Part shown: piece after piece, positions 36,561-44,274 of the stretch | Numbering within the stretch: the stretch's first letter is position 1 | Layout: each line of letters begins with the position of its first letter | NCBI RefSeq assembly: GCF_900129665.1 | Contig: NZ_FQWL01000002.1 | Location: 682,001-746,000, forward strand | DNA: 64,000 nucleotides | Direction of reading: 5' to 3' | From: Flagellimonas flava | GTDB taxonomy: Bacteria; Bacteroidota; Bacteroidia; Flavobacteriales; Flavobacteriaceae | Notes under the pieces: model-generated | Told to the model about the DNA's origin: nothing | The model's input: only the letters and a program-made list of their open reading frames with translations | Databases searched by the model: none | Program-made: the position numbers and the translations under genes

Positions 36561-36896
36561 ATGAAATTTGCTGTTCTTATTGGTTTTCTTCTATGTTGTT
36601 CTCTCCAAATTTCAGCACAAAAAATATTTTCCGTTGATGCGGATTATAAAGCTGATGTTAAAGTTTTTGTGACTGACCGCGATTATAAGGCTGACCTTCT
36701 TGTCTACAAGGTGGATGCAGATTACAAGGCAAGGGACAACAGGGGTTTATGGTTCTTTACCAATGCCGACTATAAAGCTGATAAAAAAGTGTTCTTTGTG
36801 GATGCCGACTACAAAGCAGACTTAATCATCCATGTAGTTGATGCTGAATATAAGGCCCAATGGAAAGATTCTTCCCTCCAACATCTGATGTGGTAG
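36561..36896 (+). CDS. Secreted YKAD-repeat protein (DUF6150-like)
   Basis: A 111-residue protein: signal peptide 1-19 (ending LQISAQ) then six tandem repeats of 12-17 residues, each built as two or three hydrophobic residues, V/F, D-x-D/E-Y-K-A-D (for example KIFSVDADYKAD, KKVFFVDADYKAD). The fourth repeat follows an insertion (RDNRG) and reads TNADYKAD. A short tail (KDSSLQHLMW) closes it. Alternating hydrophobic residues suggest beta strands separated by the polar DxDYKAD turns. I recall such repeats being called DUF6150 and predicted to form a small knotted beta fold, but this is unchecked memory. No catalytic residues can be pointed to. Function unknown. Confidence 0.75.
   Translation: MKFAVLIGFLLCCSLQISAQKIFSVDADYKADVKVFVTDRDYKADLLVYKVDADYKARDNRGLWFFTNADYKADKKVFFVDADYKADLIIHVVDAEYKAQWKDSSLQHLMW
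36621..36860 (+). repeat. Six in-frame 36-51 bp tandem repeats coding for xVDADYKAD
   Basis: The DNA coding for gat-gc-ga-tataaagc-gat recurs six times with synonymous drift (gattataaagctgat, gattataaggctgac, gattacaaggcaagg, gactataaagctgat, gactacaaagcagac, gaatataaggccc). The protein repeat is therefore old and kept by selection, not a recent slippage product. Confidence 0.8.
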
Positions 36897-36952
36897 TTGG
36901 AAACGTCAAATTACCTATCTTGAGTGAAACTATCTTCTGTTCGTAAAAACCA

Positions 36953-37531
36953 ATGGATGCTGTTGATCAGCTTATAGCGCACCTTAAAGAATCGATTCCG
37001 GTAACCTCTGAAGAAGCCATAGGTCTCCGAAAACATTGTTCGGTTGTGGAACTTAGGCGAAGGGATGTGCTCTTGTTTGCAGGGGAAACCTCCAAACATA
37101 TGCGGTTTATATCCAAAGGATGTCTACGGGCTTATTATATGGATTCGGAGGCCAAAGAACATATAGTTCAGTTTGGAATAGAGGGGTGGTGGATAAACGA
37201 CCTGTATAGTTACCTTAGCCAAACCCCGGCGAAACAGTTTATCCAAGCGTTGGAACCGAGTATTGTAGTTCAAATTCAAATAGAGCACCTCAATCAACTA
37301 TTCCATGAAATTCCCTCTCTGGAGCGATTTTTTCGATTGAAATTTGAAAAGGCCTACGTAGCTTTTCAAGAGCGCACTATGGATGCCATGAGTAAAACTG
37401 CCGAACAGCGATATCTGGAATTTCGGTCCAAGTATCGAAACATCGAACAGCGGGTTCCCCAGTATATGGTCGCTTCCTATTTAGGTATCACACCTGAATT
37501 TTTAAGTTCCCTGAGAAAAAATATCCCATAA
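36953..37531 (+). CDS. Crp/Fnr-family transcriptional regulator
   Basis: Cyclic-nucleotide-binding-fold regulator of 192 residues, common in flavobacteria. Residues about 20-115 form the jelly roll (VVELRRRDVLLFAGETSKHMRF, SKGCLRAYYMDSEAKEHIVQFG); a dimerisation helix (about 120-150) follows; the C-terminal winged helix shows QRYLEFRSKY and a recognition region YMVASYLGITPEFLSSLR. The nucleotide-binding Arg/Glu pair of true CRP is not obvious, so the effector is unknown. It may control the FMN reductase gene just downstream, whose upstream region carries an inverted repeat (inference). Confidence 0.9.
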   Translation: MDAVDQLIAHLKESIPVTSEEAIGLRKHCSVVELRRRDVLLFAGETSKHMRFISKGCLRAYYMDSEAKEHIVQFGIEGWWINDLYSYLSQTPAKQFIQALEPSIVVQIQIEHLNQLFHEIPSLERFFRLKFEKAYVAFQERTMDAMSKTAEQRYLEFRSKYRNIEQRVPQYMVASYLGITPEFLSSLRKNIP

Positions 37532-37564
37532 TCCCTCTTTCTTAAGATACCTTAAGATTCATCG

Positions 37565-37606
37565 TTTGGAACTTTGGAAACTTTGTACCCTAAAACAATG
37601 GTACAA
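37565..37606. promoter_or_regulatory. Direct and inverted repeats in front of the FMN reductase gene (candidate operator)
   Basis: Three near-identical direct repeats TTTGGAAC (37565-37572), TTTGGAAAC (37573-37581) and TTTGTACC (37582-37589), followed by an inverted repeat TTGTACC (37583-37589) / GGTACAA (37600-37606) with a 10-bp spacer whose last base is the A of the start codon. Position and symmetry suit a repressor or activator site. Confidence 0.4.
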
Positions 37607-38145
37607 TGAAAAAGATACTTGCATTTACAGGTAGCAACAGCAAAAATTCTATCAATGAAAAACTGATGTCCACGGCACTGAATACCATTCCTTCGGAACA
37701 AATAGAAAGAATAGTACTGTCCGAAGTGGACCTTCCCATTTTCAGTTTACAGGAAGAGCAAAAGGGATTTCCAGAGTCACTCAAAGAACTTTTTAAACAA
37801 TTTTCCCAGGCAGATGGTTTTATCATCTCATCTCCGGAACACAATGGTTTGCCAACTGCTTTTTTGAAGAACATAATTGATTGGATGTCCAGGATAGATC
37901 AAAAATTCTTTGGAGAAAAACCCGTCCTTTTGCTGAGTACCTCCCCTGGGCGAAATGGTGGTGCCTCCAATCTAAAGGTGCTGGAACAATTACTGCCCAT
38001 TTGGGGTGGAAATCTAACCGGAACCTTTGCCTTGGGAAGTTTCAGCCACTCTTTTGATCAAGATAGCATGCAAATCACTGATGCCAAACAGGCAATCAAA
38101 CTTGAAAAGTCCGTGCAGAACTTTTTACAAATACTTCACTCATAA
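37606..38145 (+). CDS. NADPH-dependent FMN reductase family protein
   Basis: Flavodoxin-like-fold reductase of 179 residues. The FMN-phosphate loop is LAFTGSNSKNSIN (about 4-16), and the conserved flavin/NADPH segment ISSPEHNGLPTAFLKNIIDW (about 76-95) is present. The segment LLSTSPGRNGGASNL follows. Members reduce flavins, quinones, azo dyes or chromate; the physiological substrate here is unknown. It heads a run of small stress-type enzymes (SnoaL-like, GNAT) 11 bp and more downstream, probably one operon. Confidence 0.9.
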   Translation: MKKILAFTGSNSKNSINEKLMSTALNTIPSEQIERIVLSEVDLPIFSLQEEQKGFPESLKELFKQFSQADGFIISSPEHNGLPTAFLKNIIDWMSRIDQKFFGEKPVLLLSTSPGRNGGASNLKVLEQLLPIWGGNLTGTFALGSFSHSFDQDSMQITDAKQAIKLEKSVQNFLQILHS

Positions 38146-38156
38146 ACACGTATATC

Positions 38157-38570
38157 ATGAAAAAATCAAATCAAAACATTCAGGTTGTAGAAAACTATTT
38201 TAACGCCTTCCAACAAGGAAAGATTGATCAAGTCTTGGATTCGTTTCATGACGATTGTCTTATTGTAAGCGTAAAGGATGAAAATCGCCCCAAGAAACAG
38301 TTGCATGGCACCTATAAAACCAAATCGGAGGCACAACAGTTCATTGCCAACATTGTGGATTTGTTCGATACTAAAAAATTTGAAGTAGAGCGAATAGTTG
38401 CCCAAAATAACATTGTGTTTGCCAATGGTTCTTTTGTCCATGAGGTGAAGGCCACAGGAAAAATGTTTGTTAGCGACTGGGTCCAGCTCAGCGTTATTGC
38501 GGATGGTAAAATCAAGGAGTATAGGTTCTACGAAGATTCTGCCGCCTTTGTCAAAGCCTCTGCAGTTTAA
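38157..38570 (+). CDS. SnoaL-like/NTF2-fold protein
   Basis: A 137-residue protein of the nuclear-transport-factor-2-like fold. The opening NIQVVENYFNAFQQGKIDQVLDSFHDDC is the typical helix pair preceding the cone-shaped sheet; the ending GKIKEYRFYEDSAAFVKA is also characteristic. Such proteins are small-molecule isomerases, hydrolases or ligand binders; no active site can be named. It lies 11 bp after the FMN reductase gene and 5 bp before the GNAT gene. Confidence 0.85.
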   Translation: MKKSNQNIQVVENYFNAFQQGKIDQVLDSFHDDCLIVSVKDENRPKKQLHGTYKTKSEAQQFIANIVDLFDTKKFEVERIVAQNNIVFANGSFVHEVKATGKMFVSDWVQLSVIADGKIKEYRFYEDSAAFVKASAV

Positions 38571-38575
38571 CATCT

Positions 38576-39304
38576 ATGGAATCTTTGAATAAAGATATCG
38601 TACACCATCTGTTCAGTTTTTGGAGCGAAATTGGGGTCAATGGCGGTTTTACCTTTGAGGAAAAAGGGTATACCGCCACCCTAGCCCCTTCCTTCTCATG
38701 GCCCAGCAAAATTTTCTTCTTAAATAGTCAAAAAATAGATTTTTCCCGATTGTTCCAAGATATGAAGGACGGAGTTCTGCCAAATTCCCTATCCATTATG
38801 GATAGTCCGAAACTGGCCAATGAATTAAAACGTTTTGGCTTTCAAAAAACATCCTTGGTCAAGGCAATGTGTTTAGAGGTGCCCAAAATCCCTTTTCAAG
38901 AGGTTCAAAATGATATTACTGTCGTTGCAAGTTCCAAACACGCCCAAGAATTCGCCGAAGTTGCTTCCAAAGCGTTCGGTTATAACATTCTTGGTGGCAC
39001 CATAGAGCCGTTGCTCAACAACAATAGGTTTCGCTTATATTTGGGCAAGCAAGATGGCCTTTATGCTAGTTGCGGAATCGTTTACTTTGATACCAGCGGC
39101 AATGCAGGAATCCATATGATTGGTGTCCCAAAAGCCCACAGAGGATTGGGATTGGGTAAAACAATGGCGCAACACCTGATCTCCGTAGCAAGCAACGCGG
39201 CTACCAAAAAAGTGTATTTAGTAGCTTCGAAAATGGGAGAACGGATATATGCGGGAATGGGTTTTGAAGCTTATGGGTCACTATTAAGTTTCAAAGCCCA
39301 CTAG
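38576..39304 (+). CDS. GNAT-family N-acetyltransferase
   Basis: A 242-residue protein. The C-terminal half is a GNAT domain with the acetyl-CoA pyrophosphate loop in GVPKAHRGLGLGKTMAQHLI (motif A, about 184-203) and a terminal YAGMGFEAYGSL. The N-terminal half (about 1-110) has no clear acetyltransferase motifs and may be a degenerate second GNAT fold or a substrate-binding part. Substrate unknown. Part of the FMN reductase-SnoaL run. Confidence 0.85.
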   Translation: MESLNKDIVHHLFSFWSEIGVNGGFTFEEKGYTATLAPSFSWPSKIFFLNSQKIDFSRLFQDMKDGVLPNSLSIMDSPKLANELKRFGFQKTSLVKAMCLEVPKIPFQEVQNDITVVASSKHAQEFAEVASKAFGYNILGGTIEPLLNNNRFRLYLGKQDGLYASCGIVYFDTSGNAGIHMIGVPKAHRGLGLGKTMAQHLISVASNAATKKVYLVASKMGERIYAGMGFEAYGSLLSFKAH

Positions 39305-39317
39305 TAAACTGGTATAT

Positions 39318-39869
39318 ATGATATCTGAAAAAAACTCTTTAGAGGAGCAACGCACCGACTTTTCCAAAGGTAAATTTATGGCCACCCCTTTGGCCGGTCT
39401 TATTGTTTGGGCCTTGGTTGGTCTTGCTGGTCTTGTTCTTCCTGTTAGAACTGCGGTTTGGGTTCTTTTCCTGAGCACAGGAAGCATTGTGTACTTGGCA
39501 ATGTTCATTTCTCGCTATACTGGAGAGCATTTTCTGGCCAAGAACAAGCCAAAAAACGAGTTCGACACCCTCTTTTTCTATACGGTGGGCCAAGCGGTCT
39601 TGGTCTATGCCATTGCCATCCCGTTCTTTCTAGTGGATCATACCTCGCTTCCCATGACTGTTGGAATTTTGCTTGGGAGCATGTGGATACCTTTTTCTTG
39701 GATCATCAAACATTGGGTGGGTCTGTTCCATGCCATAACTCGAACGATTCTTGTTCTTGTGCTTTGGTACGTTTTTCCGGAACTTCGGTTTGTCGTGATT
39801 CCATTTGCCATTATGTTGGTTTATTTCGCAACGCTGGTTATTCTGGCAAAACGTCCTATCCCAAACTGA
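39318..39869 (+). CDS. Integral membrane protein (DUF7010-like)
   Basis: A 183-residue membrane protein with five or six hydrophobic segments, the first about 26-46 (PLAGLIVWALVGLAGLVL). The soluble N-terminus (SEKNSLEEQRTDFSKGKF) is charged. I tentatively match it to DUF7010 from memory only. It has no motif pointing to transport or catalysis. It starts 13 bp after the GNAT gene. Confidence 0.7.
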   Translation: MISEKNSLEEQRTDFSKGKFMATPLAGLIVWALVGLAGLVLPVRTAVWVLFLSTGSIVYLAMFISRYTGEHFLAKNKPKNEFDTLFFYTVGQAVLVYAIAIPFFLVDHTSLPMTVGILLGSMWIPFSWIIKHWVGLFHAITRTILVLVLWYVFPELRFVVIPFAIMLVYFATLVILAKRPIPN

Positions 39870-39969
39870 GAAAAAACTGCAATTGGTAAGCACTTAGCGT
39901 CCAACTGTAAAATAGCCGTCCAAGAACTGGCTCCTTTTTGCTATATTTCCATAGACCTAATCAAGTCCA

Positions 39970-40920
39970 ATGCAAAAAATAGGGCGCGAAGACATCCAAA
40001 TTATTGCCAAGCACAGTAACTGGTCAAACGAAGGCGTTTCAAAAGCTCTGGAAGACCATGTGTATCATAAAGCCAAGGATTGGCATCAATTCCTTAAGTG
40101 GTTGTTTTTGGGGCTGGGTATTTCATTCGCAGTGGCCGGCGTCATTTTCTTTTTCGCATATAATTGGGATGACCTCCACAAATTTGTAAAGCTTGGCATA
40201 ATTGGTTTCTTGACCATAGCTTGTGTTTTGGGAGCGCTATTAACAAAGACCAAGCCCCCAATCAAAAAAATGTTGGTCACCGCCGCCTCCATACTGGTTG
40301 GGGTATTGTTGGCCGTATTTGGACAGGTGTACCAAACCGGCGCCAATGCCTACGAGCTATTTCTAAATTGGACCTTCTTTATTGCTTTGTGGGTGGTCAT
40401 TGTTCATTTCGCACCTTTATGGACGGTTTTTGTAACCCTTGTCAACGTTACCATAGTGCTCTATTCGGAACAGGTGGCCCATGGATGGTCAGGGGTATTT
40501 TTGTTTACACTTCTATTTTGGGTCAACACCATAATTTTAGTGGTGTTCATGTTGGTGGGCAAGTGGCGCGAATCCCTGTATCTTCCTACTTGGTTTACAC
40601 ATCTATTGGCCCTTGCGGCTATTACCTGTGCTACTCTAGGAAATGTAAATGGCATTTTTGATGCTGTGGATAGTTCTTATTACCTGCTGACTATGACAAC
40701 CCTACTGGTCTATGCTGCTGGAATATGGTATGGCTTAAGCCATAAAAGTCCCTTCTATCTTTCCATAATAGCCTTTAGTCTTATTGTTATCTCTTCGGCA
40801 TACCTTATTCGTCTTTCAGATGATGCTGGAATGTTTCTTATTATCAGCCTATATATCATTACAACTATAACCTTGGTCATCTGGGCTTTGATCAAGCTGC
40901 ACAAAAAATGGAATCCATGA
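39970..40920 (+). CDS. DUF2157 membrane protein
   Basis: Polytopic inner-membrane protein, 316 residues. The soluble N-terminus (about 1-45; GREDIQIIAKHSNWSNEGVSKAL) resembles the DUF2157 opening, followed by about nine hydrophobic helices and a Gly-rich motif LVGVLLAVFGQVYQTGANAY (about 103-122), a hallmark of the family. It overlaps the following DUF4401 gene by 4-13 bp, which in turn overlaps the GDYxxLxY gene. The three form a conserved membrane operon of unknown function. Confidence 0.85.
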   Translation: MQKIGREDIQIIAKHSNWSNEGVSKALEDHVYHKAKDWHQFLKWLFLGLGISFAVAGVIFFFAYNWDDLHKFVKLGIIGFLTIACVLGALLTKTKPPIKKMLVTAASILVGVLLAVFGQVYQTGANAYELFLNWTFFIALWVVIVHFAPLWTVFVTLVNVTIVLYSEQVAHGWSGVFLFTLLFWVNTIILVVFMLVGKWRESLYLPTWFTHLLALAAITCATLGNVNGIFDAVDSSYYLLTMTTLLVYAAGIWYGLSHKSPFYLSIIAFSLIVISSAYLIRLSDDAGMFLIISLYIITTITLVIWALIKLHKKWNP

Positions 40921-41972
40921 CACTATTACATTCCATTTTGGAAAACGTAAAGAACTCGGAGGGTGAAGCCTTCGTTTATGACGAAAAGGCCATTGAAGAG
41001 GCCATTGAAAATAGGAACAACGAAAAATCCAATATTGCCATTAAGGTGTTGTCTGTGTTTGGCGGATTTATGGCCGCTTTGGCCTTTTTAGGATTTTTGT
41101 TTGTCTTGGGAATCTACGATTCCGCAAGCGCTATGCTGGTTATGGGAATGTTGTTTTTGGCAGGAGCGATTGCACTGAACAAATTTTTTGACCGTATTAT
41201 CATTGATACCTTTAGTATTTCCGTTTACGGTATTGGACTTGCCTTGGTCATCTTTGGTATGGCCGATATGGGCATGGACGAAGATGTTATTACGTTAGTC
41301 GTCATTGGAATCGCCATCATCAGCTTGCTGATTGCCCAAACCTATATGTTGTCCTTCCTTTCCGTTGTAACCATCGCCGTTGGTGTTATGGTGCTCATTT
41401 TTTCCAATGACTCTTATAATCTTCTACATGCCTATGTTTTTGTCTATACCCTGGCCCTCGCGTGCTGTTTTTTGGGAGAGGGGTGGTTTCTGGCCACAAA
41501 TAAGAAATTGGCCAAATTATACGGTCCCATCCGAATCGGTCTAATCATATCCCTTCTAATGGGGCTTATTGCATTGGGAAAACGTGATTTGGTCCCGGAA
41601 GCCCATGGCTACATTTGGTTATCATCCTTACCCATAGCCCTTTGCATCCTATACCTGGTGTACGATATTATTGGTGTTTTGGGAATTACACAAACACGCA
41701 CTAAAGTGCTCATTTATGCCTTAAGCGTAGCCGTTTTAGTGCCTACTATTTTGGCCCCTTCAATTGCCGGTGCCATTCTAATCCTGTTGTTGAGTTTTAG
41801 GGTGAACTATAAAACCGGAATGGTCATCGGAATCGTTGCTTTGGTCTACTTTGTGTCGCAGTACTATTATGATTTGAACTTCACCCTTCTTACCAAGTCC
41901 ATCATCCTGCTTTGTTCTGGAGTTGCCTTTTTGTTCTTCTACCTCTTCATCTCAAAAAAAACCAACCCATGA
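40917..41972 (+). CDS. DUF4401 membrane protein
   Basis: Polytopic inner-membrane protein of about 351 residues. I prefer the ATG at 40917, which overlaps the previous stop as ATGA; an ATG at 40908 is the alternative. The N-terminal soluble helix (SEGEAFVYDEKAIEEAIENR) is followed by roughly ten transmembrane segments. It shares an overall plan with DUF2157 proteins, with which DUF4401 genes are usually paired. No catalytic residues are evident. Its stop overlaps the start of the GDYxxLxY gene, again as ATGA. Confidence 0.82.
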   Translation: MTLLHSILENVKNSEGEAFVYDEKAIEEAIENRNNEKSNIAIKVLSVFGGFMAALAFLGFLFVLGIYDSASAMLVMGMLFLAGAIALNKFFDRIIIDTFSISVYGIGLALVIFGMADMGMDEDVITLVVIGIAIISLLIAQTYMLSFLSVVTIAVGVMVLIFSNDSYNLLHAYVFVYTLALACCFLGEGWFLATNKKLAKLYGPIRIGLIISLLMGLIALGKRDLVPEAHGYIWLSSLPIALCILYLVYDIIGVLGITQTRTKVLIYALSVAVLVPTILAPSIAGAILILLLSFRVNYKTGMVIGIVALVYFVSQYYYDLNFTLLTKSIILLCSGVAFLFFYLFISKKTNP

Positions 41973-42457
41973 ACACCCTCCAAAAAATAGTAATCTTGGT
42001 GAATTTGGTTGTGGTTGTGGCTCTTTTCACTCGCTCCGTCTTTCAAAAAGAAGAAATCCTAAGTGGCGGGAAGCTTGTACTGCTAGAACTGGCACCTGTT
42101 GATCCCCGTTCCCTAATCCAAGGTGATTATATGCGATTGAGCTATGCCATTTCTAGGGAGGTGGATTTTGATAGCATTTCCAAAAATGGGTTTTGTATCC
42201 TACAACTTCACCAAAACGGAACGGTGGATTCGTTCCGCCTGCAAGAAGGCCTGGACCCCCTAAGTGAATCTGAATACCCTATTCGATATACAAAGGCCAG
42301 GTGGAACAGCATCAACATCGGTGCTGAGTCCTATTTTTTTCAGGAAGGTCAAGCAGAAAAATATGAAAACGCCAAGTACGGTGGAATCAAGGTAGACGGA
42401 AAGGGCAATAGCCTGCTCTTTGGGCTCTATGATGAGCATTTGAATTTAATCGAATAA
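41969..42457 (+). CDS. GDYxxLxY-domain protein, membrane anchored
   Basis: A 162-residue protein starting at the ATG overlapping the DUF4401 stop; the longer frame lies inside DUF4401. One N-terminal transmembrane helix (about 6-25, IVILVNLVVVVALFTRSVF) anchors a periplasmic domain. The signature QGDYMRLSY is at about 52-60, preceded by LAPVDPRSLI. A second conserved block (SEYPIRYTKARW, then GAESYFFQEGQAEKYE) follows. Families with this motif accompany DUF2157/DUF4401 genes. Biochemical role unknown. Confidence 0.85.
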   Translation: MNTLQKIVILVNLVVVVALFTRSVFQKEEILSGGKLVLLELAPVDPRSLIQGDYMRLSYAISREVDFDSISKNGFCILQLHQNGTVDSFRLQEGLDPLSESEYPIRYTKARWNSINIGAESYFFQEGQAEKYENAKYGGIKVDGKGNSLLFGLYDEHLNLIE

Positions 42458-42491
42458 AACTATTAATGGCCTTCGCTTAAAACCAGTACAT

Positions 42492-43841
42492 ATGAAACGT
42501 TTTCTATGGTTGCTCGTTGTCCCATTTCTATTTGCATGTAATTCCAAACCAGCAGATTCTTATGACTTGGTAATTTCTGATGTAAATCTCATAGATGGGA
42601 CGGGAAGAGGCGTTCAAAACGTATCTATCGGTGTAAAAAATGGGATAATTAGTGCCATTGATAGTTCATTGTCCGGCGTAAGCACAACCCATATCGCCGG
42701 CTCGGGAAAATACCTTATTCCCGGTTTGTTCGATTGCCATGTGCACACCAAAGATTTTGAAACGGATTTTCCAAGGCTGATGCATTACGGGGTAACCTCC
42801 ATCTTTGTTCCAGGAGGCGGGGGCTGCACCAATCAGTATTTTAAAGCCATGCGCGATAGGGGTAATCAGGACAGCATTCCAGCTCCCTATGTGTTCCATA
42901 CGAGTCAACATTTCTCTATGGAAGGACGTCATCCGTCCAAGACATATCCTTCCCCGGATTGGAGAGATGGCGAAACTATTTTCTACCTAAAGGACACCAT
43001 ACAGATTGAAAAGCTGGTGAAACAAGTAGTGCAATATCCCATTCAGGGCATTAAATTGACCATAGAAGACGGTCCCGCCCCACCCTTTGTGGAGCGCATT
43101 CCACAAGAACTTATCAATAAGGTTACCAAGGAAGCCTCCAAATACGGGGTGGAGATTTTTGCCCATGTCAGCGACAATATAGAGCTGGAGATGGCCATTA
43201 AGGGTGGGGTGCAAAATCTGGTTCATTTTACAGGAGTAAATATTGACCCACAGGACAAGAATCAAATGGAGCTTTTGGAGCAGTTCAAAAAAAGAAATCC
43301 ATATTGGGTTACCACCTTGGTGATAGACAAGTCTTTTCTTTATCCCATAAACCCTGAATGGTTTGAAGCTGAAACCATGCTCCAGGCCTATAAAAATGCG
43401 GTATATGAGTTAACGCCGATACGCGTTAAACTCGGTAACATGTATGTTTCAGTGTTAATGGAGGAATATGGCTTAACCGAAAACAGCCTCAGTGCTTTTA
43501 TGGTTCCCCAAGTGAAGGACGTCAAATTTTTAAGCGAGTTTGGTATCACCATGGTTCTGGGAACAGATGCGGGCAATGACTTTAATTTTTATGGGCATAG
43601 TCTTCACGAAGAAATGCAGCTTCTTGAACTGGGGGGCATGGAGCCGCTGGAGATTATTAAAATGGGAACCTTAAATGCCGCCAAAATGATGAATGCACAA
43701 GACAGTTTGGGTTCCATAGAACCTGGAAAAATTGCAAATATGGTGTTGCTCAATAAAAATCCGTTGGAAACCATTAGCAATAGTTTGGACATCAACACCG
43801 TCATTAAAAAAGGGACGATTCAGCAGCGATTGGAAGAATGA
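42492..43841 (+). CDS. Amidohydrolase-family lipoprotein
   Basis: Secreted TIM-barrel amidohydrolase of 449 residues, imidazolonepropionase/dipeptidase-like. Lipobox LFACNS (Cys16-17 region). The metal motif HVHTKDF follows GLFDCH (about 79-86), then His in IFAHVSDN (about 222), His in LVHFTGVN and Asp in LGTDAGNDF (about 359). The C-terminal amidohydrolase segment (GSIEPGKIANMVLLNKNPLE) is normal. The bridging Lys of binuclear relatives is not obvious. Substrate unknown. An independent transcription unit, followed by a possible operator and the ArsR-like gene. Confidence 0.88.
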   Translation: MKRFLWLLVVPFLFACNSKPADSYDLVISDVNLIDGTGRGVQNVSIGVKNGIISAIDSSLSGVSTTHIAGSGKYLIPGLFDCHVHTKDFETDFPRLMHYGVTSIFVPGGGGCTNQYFKAMRDRGNQDSIPAPYVFHTSQHFSMEGRHPSKTYPSPDWRDGETIFYLKDTIQIEKLVKQVVQYPIQGIKLTIEDGPAPPFVERIPQELINKVTKEASKYGVEIFAHVSDNIELEMAIKGGVQNLVHFTGVNIDPQDKNQMELLEQFKKRNPYWVTTLVIDKSFLYPINPEWFEAETMLQAYKNAVYELTPIRVKLGNMYVSVLMEEYGLTENSLSAFMVPQVKDVKFLSEFGITMVLGTDAGNDFNFYGHSLHEEMQLLELGGMEPLEIIKMGTLNAAKMMNAQDSLGSIEPGKIANMVLLNKNPLETISNSLDINTVIKKGTIQQRLEE

Positions 43842-43898
43842 ATCGACCACTCTAAACCTTCTAAATTCTTATAAAGATTTGTTATAATTGTGATTTTG

Positions 43899-43918
43899 AT
43901 ATCGACATATTTCGATAT
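43899..43918. promoter_or_regulatory. Inverted repeat upstream of the ArsR-like gene (candidate operator)
   Basis: ATATCGA (43899-43905) / TCGATAT (43912-43918), a perfect 7-bp dyad with a 6-bp AT-rich spacer, ending 18 bp before the regulator's ATG. A related half-site ATCGACA recurs at 44257-44263, just before the PLP decarboxylase gene. The layout suits autoregulation. Confidence 0.5.
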
Positions 43919-43936
43919 TTGGTGTATATTGCCCCT

Positions 43937-44239
43937 ATGAATGTTATTGAAGTGAACAAGGTGCTGTCCAACAAAACCCGGATGGACATCCTTAAATGGT
44001 TGAAAAATCCAGAAAAAGAATTTCCTCCCCACAAAGAACTAGGGCATTTTGATTTTGGAGTATGCGGGCAGTTTATCTATGAGAAGTCAGGACTTTCACA
44101 ATCCACAATTTCCAATTACCTGTCCCAGCTTCAAAATGTTGGGCTTATTACCCCTACCCGAATTGGTAAGTGGACCTATTTCAAAAGAAATGAAGAACAA
44201 ATTGCGGCATTTTTAAAGGAGATTCATAAAGAGCTGTAA
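43937..44239 (+). CDS. ArsR-type winged-helix regulator
   Basis: A 100-residue DNA-binding protein. The start at ATG 43937 is chosen because the longer frame starts with TTG inside the operator region. Helix 1 carries NVIEVNKVLSNKTRMDILKWL; the recognition helix region is SGLSQSTISNYLSQLQNVGL (about 55-74) and the wing is TPTRIGKWTYFKRN. Cys in GVCGQF is a lone cysteine, so classical metal sensing is unlikely. It probably represses itself and the downstream decarboxylase gene. The next start is 35 bp downstream. Confidence 0.88.
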   Translation: MNVIEVNKVLSNKTRMDILKWLKNPEKEFPPHKELGHFDFGVCGQFIYEKSGLSQSTISNYLSQLQNVGLITPTRIGKWTYFKRNEEQIAAFLKEIHKEL

Positions 44240-44274
44240 TTTTTTTGGTTTATTAAATCGACAATTATCCATAT

